Positions 19,466-28,913 are shown, numbered from the stretch's first letter. The stretch: 64,000 nucleotides of DNA from Clostridium fermenticellae (GCF_003600355.1 NZ_CP032416.1:1322183-1386182), one strand, 5' to 3'. Numbers and translations: made by a program. Notes: generated by a model not told the origin, from the letters alone.

Positions 19466-19512
19466 TATAGGGTTTACAAGTCGAAGTTAAGCTTTCATTT
19501 ATAAACCCTATA
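19466..19512. repeat. 47-bp inverted-repeat element, short relative of the 28914 fold-back
   Basis: TATAGGGTTTA at the left and TAAACCCTATA at the right form a perfect inverted repeat. The right 20 bases (19493-19512) are the exact reverse complement of the first 20 bases of the repeat at 28914. The left arm resembles the other end of that repeat (both carry an AGTTAA stretch). It looks like the same element with the middle deleted. Confidence 0.6.
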
Positions 19513-19574
19513 CCAAATTTCAGTATTATAAATATTTTCATTTTGTGAGCATGTCTCTGCATATTAGTTTTAGT

Positions 19575-19608
19575 CACAATTTAATTAATTATTTATAATT
19601 AAATTGTG
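19575..19608. terminator. AT-rich stem-loop between convergent genes
   Basis: CACAATTTAATT pairs perfectly with AATTAAATTGTG around 10 bases. It lies just before the stop of the minus-strand activator gene, between it and the amidohydrolase. There is no T tract of note, so terminator function is probable but not certain. Confidence 0.5.
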
Positions 19609-19612
19609 AAAT

Positions 19613-21037
19613 CTATTTCAAATTTATTTCCTTTAACTTTCTATATAAAGTCATTCTAGGTATGCCTAAGATTTCTGCAGTTTTAGATTTGTTAAAGTTA
19701 TTTTCTATTAGAGTATTTATTATAAGTTCCTTTTCTGTTTTAAAGACGCTGCTTTTTAATGGGCTGAAGGTTTTGGTTTTAATAAGTTGTTTTATATTAG
19801 CATCCATTGATTCCTTGCTGCTATTCAATATGTTTTCAGGTATGCTGTCAACTTTAATTGAATGTTCTTTAGAAATAACCAGCATTCTCTCTACAATATT
19901 TCTTAGTTCTCTTACATTTCCAGGCCATTTATATAAACATAATGTTTTTAAAACATCTTCAGTAAATTCACCACATATGCCATATTTTTTATAAAAGTTA
20001 TTTATAAAGTTATCAATTAAAAGGGATATGTCAGAAGGTCTTTCTCTAAGAGGAGGTATTTCTAAGTTTAAGACATTAAGTCTATAAAATAAATCTTTTC
20101 TAAAGGTACCAGAATTAACTTTTTCTTGAAGGTCGCAGTTTGTAGCTGCTATAACTCTTATATCTAAATTTATGATTTTATTACCTCCAACTCGTTCTAT
20201 TTCTTTTTCCTGCAGAACTCTAAGCAGTTTTACTTGCATCTTGAGTGGTAAATCTCCTATTTCATCTAAAAAAATCGTACCTGTATTGGCTAATTCAAAT
20301 TTTCCCATTCTACCATTCTTTGTAGCTCCAGTAAAAGAACCTTCCTCATGTCCAAAGAGCTCAGACTCTATTAAACTTTCTGGTATTGCTGCACAATTTA
20401 TACTTATGAAAGGATTTTTTCTCCTTTTACTGTAATTATGAATAGAATGAGCAAAAAGCTCTTTTCCAACCCCGCTTTCGCCAGTTATTAGAACAGTCAA
20501 GTCTGTTTCAGCAAAAGACTTAGCTTGCTCTTTACAATTATTTAGGCAATTGGAATTTGATAGTATATCATCAAAGGTATATTTAGCTTTATATACTTCG
20601 GAGATAGCAGATTGATTATTTTTATAAGATTTTAAGTTTTTTATTAGATTGTTTTCTGTTACTAATCTATAAATATAATTTAAATCTCCTATAATAGTTA
20701 TACTAATTCCGCCAATCAATTTATTGTTAAAATGAAGGGGAAGTCTATGTACTATTATATCTCTGCCTTGAAATTTGTGCTTTCTATTAATTTCGGCTTT
20801 TCCGGTTTTTAAAATAACAGGAAATCTAGCATTGGGATCTACTTCTCCTACAAATTTACCTTTTTCATTCTCAAGTTTAAGGTTAAAATAGTCTTTAAAA
20901 GAATTATTAAAAGTTACAATTTTACACTCCGAATTAACGAGACATATTGGTATTGGTATCTGGTTGAAAATTATATCATTTATTTTTATAAAAAGTCTGT
21001 CTATTTTTTTAGAGGTTATTTTTTTAAATGTTTCCAA
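19613..21037 (-). CDS. Sigma-54-dependent transcriptional activator (PAS-AAA+-Fis HTH)
   Basis: About 474 residues. A PAS-like sensor (residues ~20-115, PIPICLVNSECKIVTFNNSFKDYF) is followed by an AAA+ domain. This has Walker A GESGVGKE, the sigma-54-contact loop as GSFTGA instead of the usual GAFTGA, and Walker B GTIFLDEIGDLP. A C-terminal Fis-type helix-turn-helix (NKSKTAEILGIPRMTLYRKLKEI) follows. The start is placed at a TTG with AAGGTGAT ahead of it; the GTG three codons upstream overlaps that site. It is convergent with the permease-amidohydrolase operon, which has a sigma-54 promoter. It is therefore the likely activator, its PAS domain sensing the substrate. Confidence 0.9.
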   Translation of the reverse strand: METFKKITSKKIDRLFIKINDIIFNQIPIPICLVNSECKIVTFNNSFKDYFNLKLENEKGKFVGEVDPNARFPVILKTGKAEINRKHKFQGRDIIVHRLPLHFNNKLIGGISITIIGDLNYIYRLVTENNLIKNLKSYKNNQSAISEVYKAKYTFDDILSNSNCLNNCKEQAKSFAETDLTVLITGESGVGKELFAHSIHNYSKRRKNPFISINCAAIPESLIESELFGHEEGSFTGATKNGRMGKFELANTGTIFLDEIGDLPLKMQVKLLRVLQEKEIERVGGNKIINLDIRVIAATNCDLQEKVNSGTFRKDLFYRLNVLNLEIPPLRERPSDISLLIDNFINNFYKKYGICGEFTEDVLKTLCLYKWPGNVRELRNIVERMLVISKEHSIKVDSIPENILNSSKESMDANIKQLIKTKTFSPLKSSVFKTEKELIINTLIENNFNKSKTAEILGIPRMTLYRKLKEINLK

Positions 21038-21238
21038 TAGTATCACCTTATTTCTAAATTTATAAATTCAACTGAAGCTAAAAATCACTCGATAGAATTA
21101 TATTAAGAAATTGTTAATAATATACTTGAAAAATTAATTATTTCTAAAGTAATTAAAGAAAAAATTGTAATTATTTTAAAATTATAATAGTAATGTAATA
21201 TTGCATATAAAAATAGTGTATGATATAATTATTAAAAA

Positions 21239-21330
21239 AAGGGGAGCTTGTATATATATACAGGCTGAGAGGAAGTTATAGCTTCGACCCATAACTTGAT
21301 TCGGGTAATCCTGACGTAAGGAAATATTTG
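21239..21330 (+). promoter_or_regulatory. TPP riboswitch (THI element)
   Basis: The conserved thiamin pyrophosphate aptamer is readable. GGGGAGC is followed by a variable stem, then CTGAGAGG, an extra GAAG/CTTC hairpin, GACCC, CTTGAT, GGGTAATCCTGACGTAAGGAA. This matches the family consensus in order and spacing. It controls thiW, 300 bases downstream, by transcription termination. TAAGGAA at 21317-21323 of the aptamer can pair with TTCCTTA at 21372-21378 of the terminator loop, giving a clear antiterminator alternative. Confidence 0.92.
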
Positions 21331-21361
21331 TTTATGAATTTTTTAATTAATGAATGTAAAT

Positions 21362-21404
21362 AGAGTATATCTTCCTTAATGTTAGGATCGGGTATACTCT
21401 TTTT
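21362..21404 (+). terminator. Riboswitch-controlled terminator
   Basis: AGAGTATA pairs with TATACTCT and is followed by TTTTT. The internal segment TTCCTTA is complementary to the 3' end of the aptamer, so ligand binding would free the terminator. Confidence 0.8.
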
Positions 21405-21453
21405 GTGTAATATAAGCAGCGGGGGAGCGCCCGGTACTTTTTAATTAATGTAA

Positions 21454-21549
21454 CAACTAAATAGCTAGGGAACTTGTGTTTCAAGGTGAGAGGAAGCTTT
21501 TGAGCTTCGACCGACCAATATAATTATATGGTAAAATGCTATCTAGTTG
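21454..21549 (+). promoter_or_regulatory. Second, divergent TPP-like structured element
   Basis: It is closed by a paired base: CAACTA with TAGTTG and TAGC with GCTA. Inside it repeats part of the first aptamer: AACTTG..., GGTGAGAGGAAG (versus GGCTGAGAGGAAG) and GCTTCGACC. The P4/P5 half that normally binds the pyrophosphate (CTGAT...GGGTAAT...CCAGCG) is not conserved: only a CCA/TGG stem followed by GTAAAATGC is present. It is either a decayed duplicate or an aptamer with changed ligand preference. It sits between the first terminator and the thiW ribosome binding site. Confidence 0.5.
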
Positions 21550-21627
21550 TCTTAAATTTATACCTAAATAATAGTATTTTCTGTATGATAACATTGGCAA
21601 ACTATACTATTATGGAGGCCTATTTTT

Positions 21628-22197
21628 ATGAAAAAAAAGTCAAAATTACTAAGAAAACTTATGTTAGCTATGATGATAGCAATGGGAGTTGTTATTTCTC
21701 CAATTCTACGTATTGAAGGAATGTGTCCTATGTCATCTGTCATCAATATTACGTGTGCAGTTATTTTGGGACCTTGGTATGCATTACTTTGTGCTGTATT
21801 AATTGGAATTATAAGAATGCTTATTATGGGAATACCACCTTTAGCTCTTACAGGTGCTGTATTTGGAGCTTTTTTATCAGGAGTTTTATATAGGATATCT
21901 AGAAATAATTTGTTATTTGCGGCACTAGGAGAAACTATAGGCACCGGCATTATAGGAGCAGTTGTTTCATCGCCGATAATGACATATTTTTGGGGAAGGA
22001 AAGAACTTTCACTTATGTTTTATGTTCCGCTATTTTTTACTGCAACAATAATTGGGGGAGTAATTGCGCTTGTGTTTTTAGGTGCTTTAAATAAAAATGG
22101 TATGCTTATAAAGATTCAACAAAGATTAGGAATGGAAATTTGTGAAAAGGTACCAATTATAAAAAAAGATGTATCTGTAAATAAGACAGAATTTTAA
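21628..22197 (+). CDS. thiW: ThiW, thiamin-precursor (thiazole) ECF transporter S component
   Basis: 189 residues with about five transmembrane helices. The opening KKLMLAMMIAMGVVISPILRIEGMCPMSSVINITCAVILGPWYAL and the following GIIRMLIMGIPPLALTGAVFGAFLSGVLYR are characteristic of ThiW. ThiW is the substrate-binding subunit of an energy-coupling-factor importer, predicted to take up the hydroxyethylthiazole precursor. The energising ECF module is not encoded nearby and would be shared. It is preceded by TATGGAGG, under a TPP riboswitch and a second aptamer-like element, and followed by a terminator, so it forms a single-gene unit. The role in thiazole salvage comes from genome-context predictions of the family. 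Confidence 0.85.
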   Translation: MKKKSKLLRKLMLAMMIAMGVVISPILRIEGMCPMSSVINITCAVILGPWYALLCAVLIGIIRMLIMGIPPLALTGAVFGAFLSGVLYRISRNNLLFAALGETIGTGIIGAVVSSPIMTYFWGRKELSLMFYVPLFFTATIIGGVIALVFLGALNKNGMLIKIQQRLGMEICEKVPIIKKDVSVNKTEF

Positions 22198-22202
22198 ATT
22201 AA

Positions 22203-22243
22203 AAAGACACATGATTTCTTAAGTGAAACCATATGTCTTTTTT
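22203..22243 (+). terminator. Terminator of thiW
   Basis: AAAGACACATG pairs with CATATGTCTTT (one mismatch), with T6 at the end of the stem. The rest of the gap to 22463 (about 220 bases) is AT-rich with no visible feature. Confidence 0.8.
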
Positions 22244-22462
22244 GAGCGTTTGTGGATATAATTAACCTCTTTATGTATTTGATATATTATAAATATTGTT
22301 TAAATTGAAGTACGTGGAAGAAAATAAAAAACAACATATAATATTTTAAGTATTATGAATCTTATAATTAATAAATCTTATTTATTAGAAGAATTTCGAA
22401 CTGTATTTTGCTGGAAATTATGTTATAATTATAAAGATAATGTATAAAAGGAGGCAAGAATT

Positions 22463-24382
22463 ATGAATAAAAAATTGTCTAAAGGCGCATATGGCAATGT
22501 ATCCGGAATAGATTATGTTCCGTATATTTCTGATGGATCTAAATCTGGCGGAAATGCCGCTGTATTAACTATTGGAATTATTTTATCAGTATTATTTGCA
22601 GCATCAACGGCATACTCAGGTATGAAATCAGGACTTACAGTTGCAGCTGGCATACCAGGTTCTATAATAGGTTCTGTATTTATAGCTATGTTTGCCAAAC
22701 AAAAAGGAATTCTTGGTAAAAATTTGGTACAAGGCATGTCAAGTGGTGGAGAATCTATTGCTAGTGGTATGATATTTGTTTTACCAGCAATACTTTTGAT
22801 AGGAGCGCATTTTTCTTTTTTAGAGGGATTTGTTATTGGAATAGGAGGAGTTTTGTTTGGAGTAGGAGCAGCTTCTCTTGTGTATAATTATTTAATTATT
22901 CAAGAACATGGAAATCTTATGTATCCTGAATCGATGGCTATATCTGAAACACTTGTTGCTTCAGAAGGGGTTAAAGAATCTGTGAAGTTTATGGGAATTG
23001 GATTTTCTATAGGAGGTGTTATAACTCTTGTAACTAGTTCATTTTTTAATGTAGCTAATAATGTTATAAGTTATGTAAATGAAGCTTTCTATAAGTGGAA
23101 ATTTGAAGTTGAAGCTAATCCTTTACTCTTAGGCATAGGATTTATAGTGGGTATAGATGTAGCGCTAACTATGTTTGCCGGATCAATATTATCTAATTTT
23201 GCTATTACACCTTTGATAGGGTATTTTATTTCTCTTGGAGAAGGTGGCGCGACTGTATGGAATAATCCTCAGGTAAATATAAATGCAATGCAGGTTGCTG
23301 ATATAGCAGGAAGTTATGTAAAATATGTAGGAGCGGGCATGATGTTATCTGGAGGATTTATAGGTGCTATAAAACTTATACCTACAATAATATCATCTGT
23401 AAAAGAAACTCTTAATGCAAATACGTCAGATAGTAAAGGCAGTTCATCTGCTGAAAATATAATATTAATTGGTGGTATAGTAATAGGATTTATAGGTGGT
23501 TTTTTAATATCTGGCGGAAATATATTAATGGCAATAATTGTATCCATATTATCATTAATATTATCTTTATTATTTGTTATAGTATCTGGAAGATTAACAG
23601 GAACTATAGGGACTTCAAATCTTCCTGTATCCGGCATGACTATTGCTTCTATAGTTATAGTAACATTATTATTTGTTATAATGGGATGGAAGAGTCCGGC
23701 AAATAATAGATCATTGCTTTTATTTGGTACATTTATTGTTACTGCTATATCTGCTGCTGGTGGTTATTGTCAGTCACAAAAAGTTACATTTGTAATTGGC
23801 GGTGACAAGAATGAAATGCAAAAGTATTTTGCAATAGCCGGAATAATTGGTGCAGCAGTAGTTACTGGTGTTATATTGCTTCTTTCAAGTCAACTTTCAA
23901 TGACTGGTGATAATGTACCATTTGCATTACCTCAAGCTAACCTGATGTCTACACTTACGGCTGGTATAATGTCAGGTAAGTTACCTTGGGTCATGATAAT
24001 TGTAGGTATTGTTATTGGAATAGCATTATTTTTACTAAAAATGCCTGTAATGACAGTAGCTATAGGATTTTATTTACCAATAGCTACAACTTCAATAATA
24101 TTAATAGGTGCACTTATTCGTTTGTTTGTGGATAAGGTATCTAAAGACGATAAGCAAAGAGAAGCAAGGGTTTCTAATGGCATAAGTTTATCGTCCGGGC
24201 TTGTTGCCGGAGGTTCTATTATAGGTCTTATTGGTATAATACTTCAGGTAACCGGGGTTATAAAAGTAGGAACACCAACTGGATTTGCTGCTAGTAATGG
24301 CATGGGATATATATTATTGATAGTTCTTGTGATAGCATCTATAATACCTATAATGAGAAGTAAGGCAAAAAATGCTGAGTAA
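22463..24382 (+). CDS. OPT family oligopeptide transporter
   Basis: 639 residues, very hydrophobic, with about 14-16 transmembrane segments. It starts with GNVSGIDYVPYISDG and GIILSVLFAASTAYSGMKSGLTVAAGIPGSIIG, which is typical of prokaryotic OPT (oligopeptide/metal-chelate) transporters. There is an SGGESIASGMIFVLPA segment and a QSQKVTFVIGG stretch in the second half. It imports small peptides or peptide-like compounds, energised by an ion gradient. A GGAGGCAAG ribosome binding site precedes the ATG. The next gene, a PqqD-like protein, overlaps its end by 11 bases, so the two are translationally coupled. Confidence 0.9.
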   Translation: MNKKLSKGAYGNVSGIDYVPYISDGSKSGGNAAVLTIGIILSVLFAASTAYSGMKSGLTVAAGIPGSIIGSVFIAMFAKQKGILGKNLVQGMSSGGESIASGMIFVLPAILLIGAHFSFLEGFVIGIGGVLFGVGAASLVYNYLIIQEHGNLMYPESMAISETLVASEGVKESVKFMGIGFSIGGVITLVTSSFFNVANNVISYVNEAFYKWKFEVEANPLLLGIGFIVGIDVALTMFAGSILSNFAITPLIGYFISLGEGGATVWNNPQVNINAMQVADIAGSYVKYVGAGMMLSGGFIGAIKLIPTIISSVKETLNANTSDSKGSSSAENIILIGGIVIGFIGGFLISGGNILMAIIVSILSLILSLLFVIVSGRLTGTIGTSNLPVSGMTIASIVIVTLLFVIMGWKSPANNRSLLLFGTFIVTAISAAGGYCQSQKVTFVIGGDKNEMQKYFAIAGIIGAAVVTGVILLLSSQLSMTGDNVPFALPQANLMSTLTAGIMSGKLPWVMIIVGIVIGIALFLLKMPVMTVAIGFYLPIATTSIILIGALIRLFVDKVSKDDKQREARVSNGISLSSGLVAGGSIIGLIGIILQVTGVIKVGTPTGFAASNGMGYILLIVLVIASIIPIMRSKAKNAE

Positions 24383-24722
24383 TAATGAAGATGTTCTAAA
24401 TGTAATATTTAAAGTAGCAGATAATTTGGAGTATGAAGTAGATGAGAATAATATTGTTACTGTACTTGAAAAACAAGAACATAAGATACAACAGCTGATG
24501 AGAAAACTAAATTTTGAAATTCCTAAGTATAAGAAAATTACTTTGGATGAGTATTCAAGTTATGTTTTTTTAAAGATTGACGGTGAGAAAACAGTAAAAG
24601 ATATTGGAGAGAGTCTTGAAAAAAGATATGGAGATAAGGTAAATCCGCTTTATGAAAGGTTACTGTTATTTTTGAATCATATAGATGTGAATTGCCATTA
24701 TATAAAGAAAACAAATGTTTAA
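24372..24722 (+). CDS. PqqD-family (peptide-chaperone-like) protein
   Basis: 116 residues. The C-terminal part (ITLDEYSSYVFLKIDGEKTVKDIGESLEKRYGDKVNPLYERLLLFLNHID) has the PqqD pattern: a short beta part, then a winged-helix-like helical part with xxIDGxxTVxxI. PqqD-like domains bind ribosomally made precursor peptides for radical SAM enzymes. Here, however, no radical SAM or precursor gene is near, and the gene is coupled to an OPT peptide transporter by an 11-base overlap. The same pairing may occur elsewhere in clostridia. A role as a partner of the transporter is inference. Confidence 0.65.
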   Translation: MLSNNEDVLNVIFKVADNLEYEVDENNIVTVLEKQEHKIQQLMRKLNFEIPKYKKITLDEYSSYVFLKIDGEKTVKDIGESLEKRYGDKVNPLYERLLLFLNHIDVNCHYIKKTNV

Positions 24723-24763
24723 AAATAAAGATGGTGCTGTAAATAGCATCATCTTTATTTTTT
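24723..24763 (+). terminator. Terminator of the OPT-PqqD operon
   Basis: AAATAAAGATGGTGCT pairs with AGCATCATCTTTATTT (one mismatch), with a continuing T run. Confidence 0.88.
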
Positions 24764-24853
24764 ATGGAGATTCATGTGTTTTTAATTAAAGAATTGCTGT
24801 AATATATAATTATATATATTGATAAGAATTGGTATTAGTACGAGGTGACAAAT

Positions 24854-25990
24854 ATGAAGACAATTAAAATAGTTCATTGTGCAGATATTCACTTAGGATC
24901 AGAACTATCAATACTTGGGAACAAGGCTGCTGTAAGAAAAGCTGAAATTAAAGGTACATTTTTTAATATTTTAAAGTTGTGCAGGGATGAAAATGTTGAA
25001 TTGCTGCTTATAGCAGGGGATTTGTTTGATGATGTTCATGTTAATAAAAATTTACTTTGTGAGATAAGAGACGGATTTGATGCAATAAAAGATACAACAG
25101 TTGTAATTGCACCTGGAAATCATGACCCCGCTTCAAGTGATTCACCATATGTAATTAAAAACTTCTGGCCTAAAAATGTTATCATATTTAAAAATTCTCT
25201 TGAAAAGGTAGAAATTAAAGATTCTAGTGTGTGCGTGTGGGGAACGGCTTTTTTAAGTACACAGAGTAAGTCGTCCATGATCAAAAACTTTAAAAATGTT
25301 GATGATGGCTTGATTAATATATGTGTAGTCCATGGAGAACTTGTAGCTCAAAATCAAAGGAGCAGGTATAATCCAATTACAGAAAAACAGATTTCAGATA
25401 GTAAAATGGACTATATTGCCCTGGGACATATTCATAAAAAAACGGATGTACTTAAGGCTGGCAGTACATTTTATGCTTATTCAGGATGCCCTGAGGGAAG
25501 GGGTTTTGATGAACTTGATGAAAAAGGTATCTATATAGGTACTATATCAAAAGACATTTGCAAGTTGGATTATAGAAGGGTTTGCGGGCGTATGAATATT
25601 GAACTTAGAGTGGACATTTCAAATGCACAAAATGCTAGAACGGCGGCGGATATTATAATAGACAAAATGAAATTAAGGTTTGGGGAAAAATATGCGGAAA
25701 ATCTTTATAAGATTGATTTATATGGCATGCTCTCAAATAATGTAAATATTGATATAAATGATATAAGATTATTTTTATGTGATGTCTTTTTTATTAAACT
25801 TAAGGATAGCACAAGGATGAATATAGATTTTGACAATCTTTCAGATGAAATAACTCTTAAGAATGTGTTTGTAAGAAAGATGTTAGAACGAATAGATAAT
25901 GCAGAACCTAAAGAAAAAGAAAAACTCTATATGGCACTTAAAATAGGATTAAGAGCATTCTCATGTGAGGTGAAGTATAATGAAGATTAA
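24854..25990 (+). CDS. SbcD-like DNA double-strand-break nuclease (YhaO type metallophosphoesterase)
   Basis: 378 residues from ATG 24854, which has a GAGGTG ribosome binding site; a GTG at 24845 overlaps that site. It has the calcineurin-like phosphoesterase motifs in order: HCADIHLGS, AGDLFDD, APGNHDP, VVHGE and ALGHIHK. These ligate the two catalytic Mn ions of Mre11/SbcD-type nucleases. It overlaps the next gene by 11 bases. That gene is a long coiled-coil ATPase, matching the Mre11-Rad50-like YhaO-YhaN pair of Bacillus. The pair probably acts in end processing of DNA. Confidence 0.9.
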   Translation: MKTIKIVHCADIHLGSELSILGNKAAVRKAEIKGTFFNILKLCRDENVELLLIAGDLFDDVHVNKNLLCEIRDGFDAIKDTTVVIAPGNHDPASSDSPYVIKNFWPKNVIIFKNSLEKVEIKDSSVCVWGTAFLSTQSKSSMIKNFKNVDDGLINICVVHGELVAQNQRSRYNPITEKQISDSKMDYIALGHIHKKTDVLKAGSTFYAYSGCPEGRGFDELDEKGIYIGTISKDICKLDYRRVCGRMNIELRVDISNAQNARTAADIIIDKMKLRFGEKYAENLYKIDLYGMLSNNVNIDINDIRLFLCDVFFIKLKDSTRMNIDFDNLSDEITLKNVFVRKMLERIDNAEPKEKEKLYMALKIGLRAFSCEVKYNED

Positions 25991-28913
25991 CAAACTTAAG
26001 ATAGGTAGTTTTGGTAAATTTAAAGATTATAGTTTGGATTTAAAAAGCGGTTTTCAATTAGTCTATGGTGAGAATGAATCCGGAAAATCAACCATTATGG
26101 CATTTATTAAAATGATGTTTTACAGTAAACTTGAAAGGGGAAGAGATATAAATAAAAATCTCAGAAAAAAATATAGGCCGTGGGATGGCTCCAATATGAA
26201 TGGTGTCATCGAATTTTATGATGGTAAAACGCATTATAGCTTTCAGAAGGACATGGGTTTAACTCCTAAATCGGATAAAATTAAATTGATTAATATGGAT
26301 AATGGTGAAGAGGTGCTCCTAGGGAAAGATGAGGAAGTGGGAAAAAGGTTTTTTGGACTTAATTTATCTGGATTTGAGCGCAGTTCATATATAAGTAATA
26401 TTGGAAGTTTCTCTGCAGATGGAAATGGTGATGATGTAGCAGAAAAATTGATGTCAAATTTGGTTTCATCAGGAGATGAAGATGTATCGGAAAAACTTGT
26501 TTTTAAACGTATAAATGGTGCAGTAGAAGATATGAAATCAAAAAGTGGTAAAAAAGGAATACTTGTTGATACCGAAAATGAATTAAATGTTTTATATAAT
26601 AAACTGTCTGAAGTTAAAGCACTTGAGGATGAGCAGAGCGATAATTTGAGAGAATATGATGCACTAAAAAAAGAGCTTCATAAGCAGGAAAATATAGATA
26701 ATATGATTAAAGTCAAGGAAATTAAAGACAGACTTAACAAAATAGATTCTCTTATAGAAAAAATATTAGATTATAGTAATCTGGAAAAAGATATTTGTAA
26801 AGGGAAGATTAAGTTTAATGAATTAAAGCAATTCTTAAGGGAATGTAGCATGCTCATGGATGAAAGTGAAAAGCTTAAGGGGAGTTTTGAAAAGCTCAAA
26901 TCATCAATTGATGGTGGAAAAAGCTTAATGCCATTTAGTAAAAAAGAATATGAATGTATAAATGAACTCGTATTAAAAAAGAATAGATTAGAGAATTTAC
27001 TGGACAGGATTAACAAATTTTTATTTCCAAATTTTAAATCATATAAGATGTCAGAAGATAATTATAGTAAGCTTAAAAATTCTCTAAATAAACATACAGA
27101 ACTCATAGAACAATTTAAAAAATATCATATGGATTACAAGAAATATGAAGAGGATAGGGAAAGTAAAATACGTCAAAAGGATACCATTGTACACGAATTT
27201 GAAAGAAATAAAATAGAATGGAATTCTAGAAGGCAGGTATTAGATGAGAAAATTAAGTTTTTAAATGAGAAGGAATCAGTGTATGAGGTGCAAAAAGACA
27301 GAACTAAAGGAGAAAGTAAAAGCCATAATAAATTCTTTATTTTAAGCATAAGTATTGCTGCTATTTTTGTAATAATGGCTTTAGTTATAAACCATATTTC
27401 ATTAATAGGAGTGGCTGTTGTTATTTTAATAGCTTCGTATCTGTTTGAAAATCATAATTCAGGCAGTGTTAAATACAAATATGAAGATCAGAACTCAGAT
27501 ATAAAAAATAATGACGAACTTAAAAATATTAAAACTGAATATAAAAGGAATGAAGAGTACATTTCTGATAAAACAAAAGAATATAAAAGTAGAATAGAAA
27601 TTATATCAGACAGTATTGTAAAAATTGAAGAAAATCTAAAATTAACTAAAGGGAAAAATGATTATTATTTAAACCTGCTGGGAAAATTTTTAGATATAAA
27701 AAATAATCATGATATAGCTTTAAATAATTTATATATCAAAAAGGAGGCTTTGATTAAAGAATTAAACTATGTAAATAATGAATACTCTGAAGAATTAGGT
27801 TTAAATAAAAAAAATGAAATATCAAATGCAAGTGTTAAAAATTTTGATAAAGAATATGTGATTTCCTATGAAAATATGATAAAGGACTTATTAAGCTCAC
27901 TAGAGGACGATATTCTTAAAAAAATGCAGGAAAAGTCAGTTTCATCTATAGAGGAATATAATGAAAAGTATCTTTATTATATGTCCAATATAAAAAGCAA
28001 AGAAGCAGTAAATAAGATTGAGGATGAATATTTAAAAAAGCATCAGCAATTTTTAGATAAAGTAAATAAATACCAGGATGTAAAGGATTATGAAGCAGCA
28101 AAGGTTTTGATAAAAGGACTTATAGAGAAAGTCAGTATCATTGAAAATAGGAAGAAAGAGGTATCTGATATAGCAGAAGGTATGGGATATAGCTTGCCTT
28201 CATATGATAGCTTAAATGCGGAAAAGATGAAACTTGAGGATTATATAGTTAGCTATAAGGGTGAATATGAAAAAGAGAGAAGCTATTCTATGGAAGAATT
28301 AAAAGAAAAGCAAAAATATTTTTTAGACAGGCATATTGGAGATCGTCTTCTTGAAATCCAGAAGAGAGTAAGGACACCTGATAAAAACTCGATTAATATT
28401 GAGAGAGAGATAGAAGAAAAGAAAAATGAGCTAGAAAGAAAAAATGACTACTACAATTCACTCAAGGCTGCATTAGAAGTTGTAAGTGAAGCATCAGACG
28501 AAATGAGAAGCAGCTTCAGTCCAGAACTTAATCGTAAAACGTCAGAAATATTTAAAAGTCTCAGTAATGGTAAATACGATAATATCCTTGTTTCAAAAGA
28601 TTATGATATGTCAATTAAATCAGGTATTCACTATAGAGAGTGGAAATATTTAAGTAATGGAACTGTTGACCAGTCCTATTTTGCACTCAGACTGGCAATT
28701 ACGGAACTAATATCATCTAAAAATACTTCACTGCCATTATTTTTAGATGATGTTTTGATGCAGTATGATGACCAAAGGCTTAAGGCAGCTTTAAAATTCT
28801 TATCTTCTTATTCAGTTAAAAGAGGAAGTGATTTTCAGCTTATTTTGTTTACCTGCCACAAAAATATAATAGAAACTGCAGGGGATTATACTCAGAATAT
28901 AGTTAAAATCTGA
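25980..28913 (+). CDS. SbcC/Rad50-like ATPase with coiled coils (YhaN type)
   Basis: 977 residues. N-terminal Walker A is YGENESGKSTIMAF (residues ~30-43). Long charged coiled coils follow (about 185-440 and 500-820). The C-terminal half-ATPase has an ABC-like signature (YLSNGTVDQSYFALRLAI) and Walker B LPLFLDDVLMQYDD. Between the coils at about residues 445-490 are two adjacent hydrophobic segments, which SbcC itself lacks. This double membrane-like hairpin is a feature of YhaN proteins and suggests membrane association. It works with the preceding nuclease as an Mre11/Rad50-like complex. Its ribosome binding site GAGGTGAAGTATA lies in the upstream gene. Confidence 0.88.
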   Translation: MKINKLKIGSFGKFKDYSLDLKSGFQLVYGENESGKSTIMAFIKMMFYSKLERGRDINKNLRKKYRPWDGSNMNGVIEFYDGKTHYSFQKDMGLTPKSDKIKLINMDNGEEVLLGKDEEVGKRFFGLNLSGFERSSYISNIGSFSADGNGDDVAEKLMSNLVSSGDEDVSEKLVFKRINGAVEDMKSKSGKKGILVDTENELNVLYNKLSEVKALEDEQSDNLREYDALKKELHKQENIDNMIKVKEIKDRLNKIDSLIEKILDYSNLEKDICKGKIKFNELKQFLRECSMLMDESEKLKGSFEKLKSSIDGGKSLMPFSKKEYECINELVLKKNRLENLLDRINKFLFPNFKSYKMSEDNYSKLKNSLNKHTELIEQFKKYHMDYKKYEEDRESKIRQKDTIVHEFERNKIEWNSRRQVLDEKIKFLNEKESVYEVQKDRTKGESKSHNKFFILSISIAAIFVIMALVINHISLIGVAVVILIASYLFENHNSGSVKYKYEDQNSDIKNNDELKNIKTEYKRNEEYISDKTKEYKSRIEIISDSIVKIEENLKLTKGKNDYYLNLLGKFLDIKNNHDIALNNLYIKKEALIKELNYVNNEYSEELGLNKKNEISNASVKNFDKEYVISYENMIKDLLSSLEDDILKKMQEKSVSSIEEYNEKYLYYMSNIKSKEAVNKIEDEYLKKHQQFLDKVNKYQDVKDYEAAKVLIKGLIEKVSIIENRKKEVSDIAEGMGYSLPSYDSLNAEKMKLEDYIVSYKGEYEKERSYSMEELKEKQKYFLDRHIGDRLLEIQKRVRTPDKNSINIEREIEEKKNELERKNDYYNSLKAALEVVSEASDEMRSSFSPELNRKTSEIFKSLSNGKYDNILVSKDYDMSIKSGIHYREWKYLSNGTVDQSYFALRLAITELISSKNTSLPLFLDDVLMQYDDQRLKAALKFLSSYSVKRGSDFQLILFTCHKNIIETAGDYTQNIVKI

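Noticed and set aside
21454-21549. Calling the second element a normal TPP riboswitch
   Set aside because: The pyrophosphate-binding half does not match the consensus; only the pyrimidine-side half and flanking hairpin are kept. Reported as a variant instead.
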